A stretch of 64,000 nt of DNA. Origin: Streptomyces sp. HD. GTDB taxonomy: Bacteria; Actinomycetota; Actinomycetes; Streptomycetales; Streptomycetaceae. The position numbers and the translations under genes are program-made. How positions within the stretch are numbered: position 1 is the stretch's first letter; every line of letters begins with the position of its first letter. Positions 62,030-64,000 of the stretch are shown one piece after another. The notes below the pieces were generated by a model that did not search any database, was not told the DNA's origin, and saw only the letters and a list, made by a program, of their open reading frames with translations. The stretch is from the NCBI RefSeq assembly GCF_028369295.1, contig NZ_JAQMYP010000056.1, forward strand, positions 1-64,000. Direction: 5' to 3'.

Positions 62030-63502
62030 TCACTTCTTGCTCTTGATGACCGCCTCCATGACGCTCTTGGCGATGGGGGCCGCCAGGCCGCCGCCGGAGA
62101 TGTCGTCGCGGACCGCGTTCTCGTCCTCGATCACGACGGCCACGGCGACCGGTGAGCTGTTGTCGCTGAGCTTGGCGTAGGAGATGAACCACGCGTACGG
62201 GTTCTCGCTGTTGTCCACACCGTGCTGCGCGGTACCGGTCTTGCCGCCCACCTTGACGCCGTCGATCTGCGCCTTCTTGCCGGTGCCGTCCGAGACGACC
62301 GTCTCCATCATCGACTGCAGGATCTGCGCGTTCTCCGGGGACAGCGGCTTGCTCATCTCCTCGGGCTTGGTCGTCTCCAAGGCGTCGAGGTTGTGCGTCT
62401 GGAGCTCGTCGACCATGTACGGCTTCATCAGGGTGCCGTTGTTGGCGACGGCCGAGGCGACCATGGCCATCTGCAGCGGGCTGGCGGCGGTGTTGAACTG
62501 GCCGATGGAGGACAGCGCGGTCTGCGAGGGGTTCATGTCGTCGGAGAAGACCGACGCGCTGGTGCGGACCGGTGTGAACTGCTCCTCGGTGAAGCCGAAC
62601 TTCTTGGCTTCCTCCAGCATCTTCTCGTTGCCGAGGTCGGAGCCGACCTTGCCGAAGACGGTGTTGCAGGACCACTGCAGCGCGACCCTGAGGGTGGCGT
62701 TCTTGCAGGGGATGGTGCCTTCGTTCTTCAGCTCGGTCGTGGTGCCCGGCATGGTCCACGGCAGCGGCGTCTTGGTCGGCTGCTCCGCGTCCTTGTACAG
62801 GCCGTTCTCCAGCGCGGCGGCCGCGGTGACGACCTTGAAGGTGGAGCCGGGCGGGTAGACCTCGCGCAGCGCCCGGTTGAGCATCGGGTCGTTGGCGTTG
62901 GTCTTCTTCTGGAGCTTCGCCCAGGCGTCTTCGTCGGAGGTGCTGCCGCCGGCGATCGTGGAGGGGTCGTACGACGGGAAGGACGCGAGGGCCAGGATCT
63001 TGCCGGTGGAGGGCTCGATGGCGGCGACGGCACCCTTGCCGCCCTGCGCCTTCAGGCCGTTGTAGGCGGCCTTCTGGGCGGCGGCGTTGAGGGTGGTGAC
63101 GACGTTGCCGCCCTCCTTGTCCTTGCCGGTGATCATGTCCAGCGTGTTGCGGAAGAAGAGCCGGTCGTCGGTGCCGCTGAGGATGCCGTCCTCGATGGAC
63201 TCCAGCTGGTTGGCGCCGTAGGCCTGCGAGACGAAGCCGGTGACGGGCGCCCACATGGCGCCGTCCTTGTACGTGCGCTTGTACTTGAAGTCGCCCGACG
63301 TCTCCTTGTACCCGGTGATCGGGTTGCCGCCGACGATGATGTCGCCGCGGGGGGTGGCGTAGCGGGCGATGAGGACGCGGCGGTTGTCGGGGTCCTCGCG
63401 CAACGTGTCGGCCTTGACGTACTGGAGCCAGTTGTCGCGGATGAGCAGGGCGAGGACGAGGAGGCCGCAGAAGATCGCGATCCGGCGCAGGGGTTTGTTC
63501 AT
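62030..63502 (-). CDS. pbpA: Penicillin-binding protein 2 / PbpA (transpeptidase)
   Basis: This 490-residue class B penicillin-binding protein cross-links peptidoglycan. An N-terminal transmembrane helix lies at about 8-22, followed by a non-catalytic domain and a transpeptidase domain with S-T-F-K (active serine, in Y-P-P-G-S-T-F-K), S-C-N and K-T-G-T-A. It overlaps the RodA/FtsW gene by 4 bases and is followed by pknB, the conserved actinobacterial order. Confidence 0.95.
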   Translation of the reverse strand: MNKPLRRIAIFCGLLVLALLIRDNWLQYVKADTLREDPDNRRVLIARYATPRGDIIVGGNPITGYKETSGDFKYKRTYKDGAMWAPVTGFVSQAYGANQLESIEDGILSGTDDRLFFRNTLDMITGKDKEGGNVVTTLNAAAQKAAYNGLKAQGGKGAVAAIEPSTGKILALASFPSYDPSTIAGGSTSDEDAWAKLQKKTNANDPMLNRALREVYPPGSTFKVVTAAAALENGLYKDAEQPTKTPLPWTMPGTTTELKNEGTIPCKNATLRVALQWSCNTVFGKVGSDLGNEKMLEEAKKFGFTEEQFTPVRTSASVFSDDMNPSQTALSSIGQFNTAASPLQMAMVASAVANNGTLMKPYMVDELQTHNLDALETTKPEEMSKPLSPENAQILQSMMETVVSDGTGKKAQIDGVKVGGKTGTAQHGVDNSENPYAWFISYAKLSDNSSPVAVAVVIEDENAVRDDISGGGLAAPIAKSVMEAVIKSKK

Positions 63503-64000
63503 GACGGGCGGACCACCTGGGTCATTTCAGCGTCGGGGTTGGGTGCGGGCGCGGGTGCCGGGCGGCGCGCGGTGTCGCTGATGCGGATGAGCACACCGAT
63601 GAGAGCCCAGTTGGCGATGACGGAGGATCCGCCGTACGCCAGGAACGGCATCGTCATACCGGTCAGCGGGATGAGGCCCATGACGCCGCCGGCGACGACG
63701 AAGACCTGGAGCGCGAAGGCGCCGGAGAGGCCGATCGCGAGCAGCTTGCCGAAGGGGTCGCGGGCGGCGAGGGCGGTGCGCACGCCGCGCTCCACGATCA
63801 GGCCGTAGATCAGCAGGATCCCCATGACGCCGGCCAGGCCCAGTTCCTCGCCGAAGGTGGCGAGGATGAAGTCGGAGTTGGCGGCGAACCGGATGAGCTC
63901 GGAGTGACCCTGGCCCCAGCCGGTGCCGAGGGTGCCACCGGAGCCGAAGGCCCACAGGGCCTGCATCGACTGCTCGGAATGGCCGCCGACGTTCTGCCGA
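63499..64000 (-). CDS. rodA: RodA/FtsW-family SEDS glycosyltransferase (partial, 5' end outside window)
   Basis: The C-terminal 166 or so residues of a SEDS-family peptidoglycan polymerase are present. They include the G-H-S-E-Q-S region, W-G-Q-G, S-D-F-I-L-A-T-F-G-E-E-L-G conserved in all RodA/FtsW proteins, three to four transmembrane helices, and P-L-T-G-M-T-M-P-F-L-A-Y-G-G-S-S near the end. The frame stays open to the window edge. It overlaps pbpA, its usual partner. Confidence 0.93.
   Translation of the reverse strand, partial: RQNVGGHSEQSMQALWAFGSGGTLGTGWGQGHSELIRFAANSDFILATFGEELGLAGVMGILLIYGLIVERGVRTALAARDPFGKLLAIGLSGAFALQVFVVAGGVMGLIPLTGMTMPFLAYGGSSVIANWALIGVLIRISDTARRPAPAPAPNPDAEMTQVVRPS

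Overview
The window is very GC-rich, with strong third-position GC bias, GTG/TTG starts and many 4-base start/stop overlaps. Together with CrgA, class E sortases, DUF881 and DUF5324 proteins, a SARP regulator and a pknB-pbpA-rodA row, this points to a Streptomyces chromosome. The right part (about 48.4-64 kb) is the conserved origin-proximal block known from Streptomyces. It carries two parS-like ParB sites and a group of DnaA boxes. The left edge is probably a contig end: the first 32 bases are G/C homopolymers running into a truncated ABC transporter gene.

Positions 1-48.0 kb hold an aromatic (type II) polyketide glycoside gene cluster. The minimal PKS lies at 43.3-48.0 kb (KS-alpha, chain length factor, ACP, C9-type ketoreductase, di-domain aromatase/cyclase). 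Tailoring genes are spread over 6.8-36 kb: four class A FAD monooxygenases, one acyl-CoA-dehydrogenase-like (group D) flavin monooxygenase, a tandem-ABM-domain protein, an ActVI-ORFA-like SnoaL-fold protein, a PF04199-type cyclase of the OxyN/MtmX kind, an acyl-CoA ligase, three O-methyltransferases and three SDRs, one of which has an enoyl-reductase signature. Six GT1-family glycosyltransferases lie at 0.6-10.6 kb. The deoxysugar genes are in two blocks: 24-29 kb (thymidylyltransferase, 4,6-dehydratase, a Gfo/Idh 3-ketoreductase) and 36-42 kb (4-ketoreductase, 3,5-epimerase, Fe-S 3-dehydratase, 2,3-dehydratase, a second 3-ketoreductase). This set can make 2,6-dideoxy- and 2,3,6-trideoxyhexoses of olivose, amicetose or rhodinose type. 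The expected product is an O-methylated, heavily oxidised aromatic polyketide with a long deoxysugar chain or chains, possibly tetracycline/aureolic-acid-like given the acyl-CoA ligase plus OxyN-like cyclase pair. I cannot name the compound.

The most unusual genes in the cluster are a free-standing NRPS with domain order A-PCP-C (28.9-32.0 kb), which suggests an aminoacyl (or other acyl) group is transferred to the polyketide or a sugar, and a pair of bacterial-PH-domain membrane proteins (32.9-35.0 kb) that could have an envelope or self-protection role. Regulators are a SARP (16.8 kb), a DesR-type response regulator (16.0 kb) and a DesK-type histidine kinase 25 kb away (41.8-43.0 kb).

From 48.4 kb the conserved block reads: DUF5324 protein, cyclophilin, rhomboid protease, DnaA-box region, crgA, DUF881 protein, sortase, a small membrane protein, pabA/trpG-type glutamine amidotransferase and two more sortases. 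An accessory islet follows (56.2-59.84 kb): an Mrr-like endonuclease gene, a decayed second copy of the sortase 3' end plus endonuclease 3' end, IS1182-like and IS3-like transposase remnants, a small secreted protein, and a PASTA-domain fragment joined in frame to the IS3 remnant. The core then resumes with pknB, pbpA and a partial rodA/ftsW. No tRNA, rRNA or CRISPR array was recognised.
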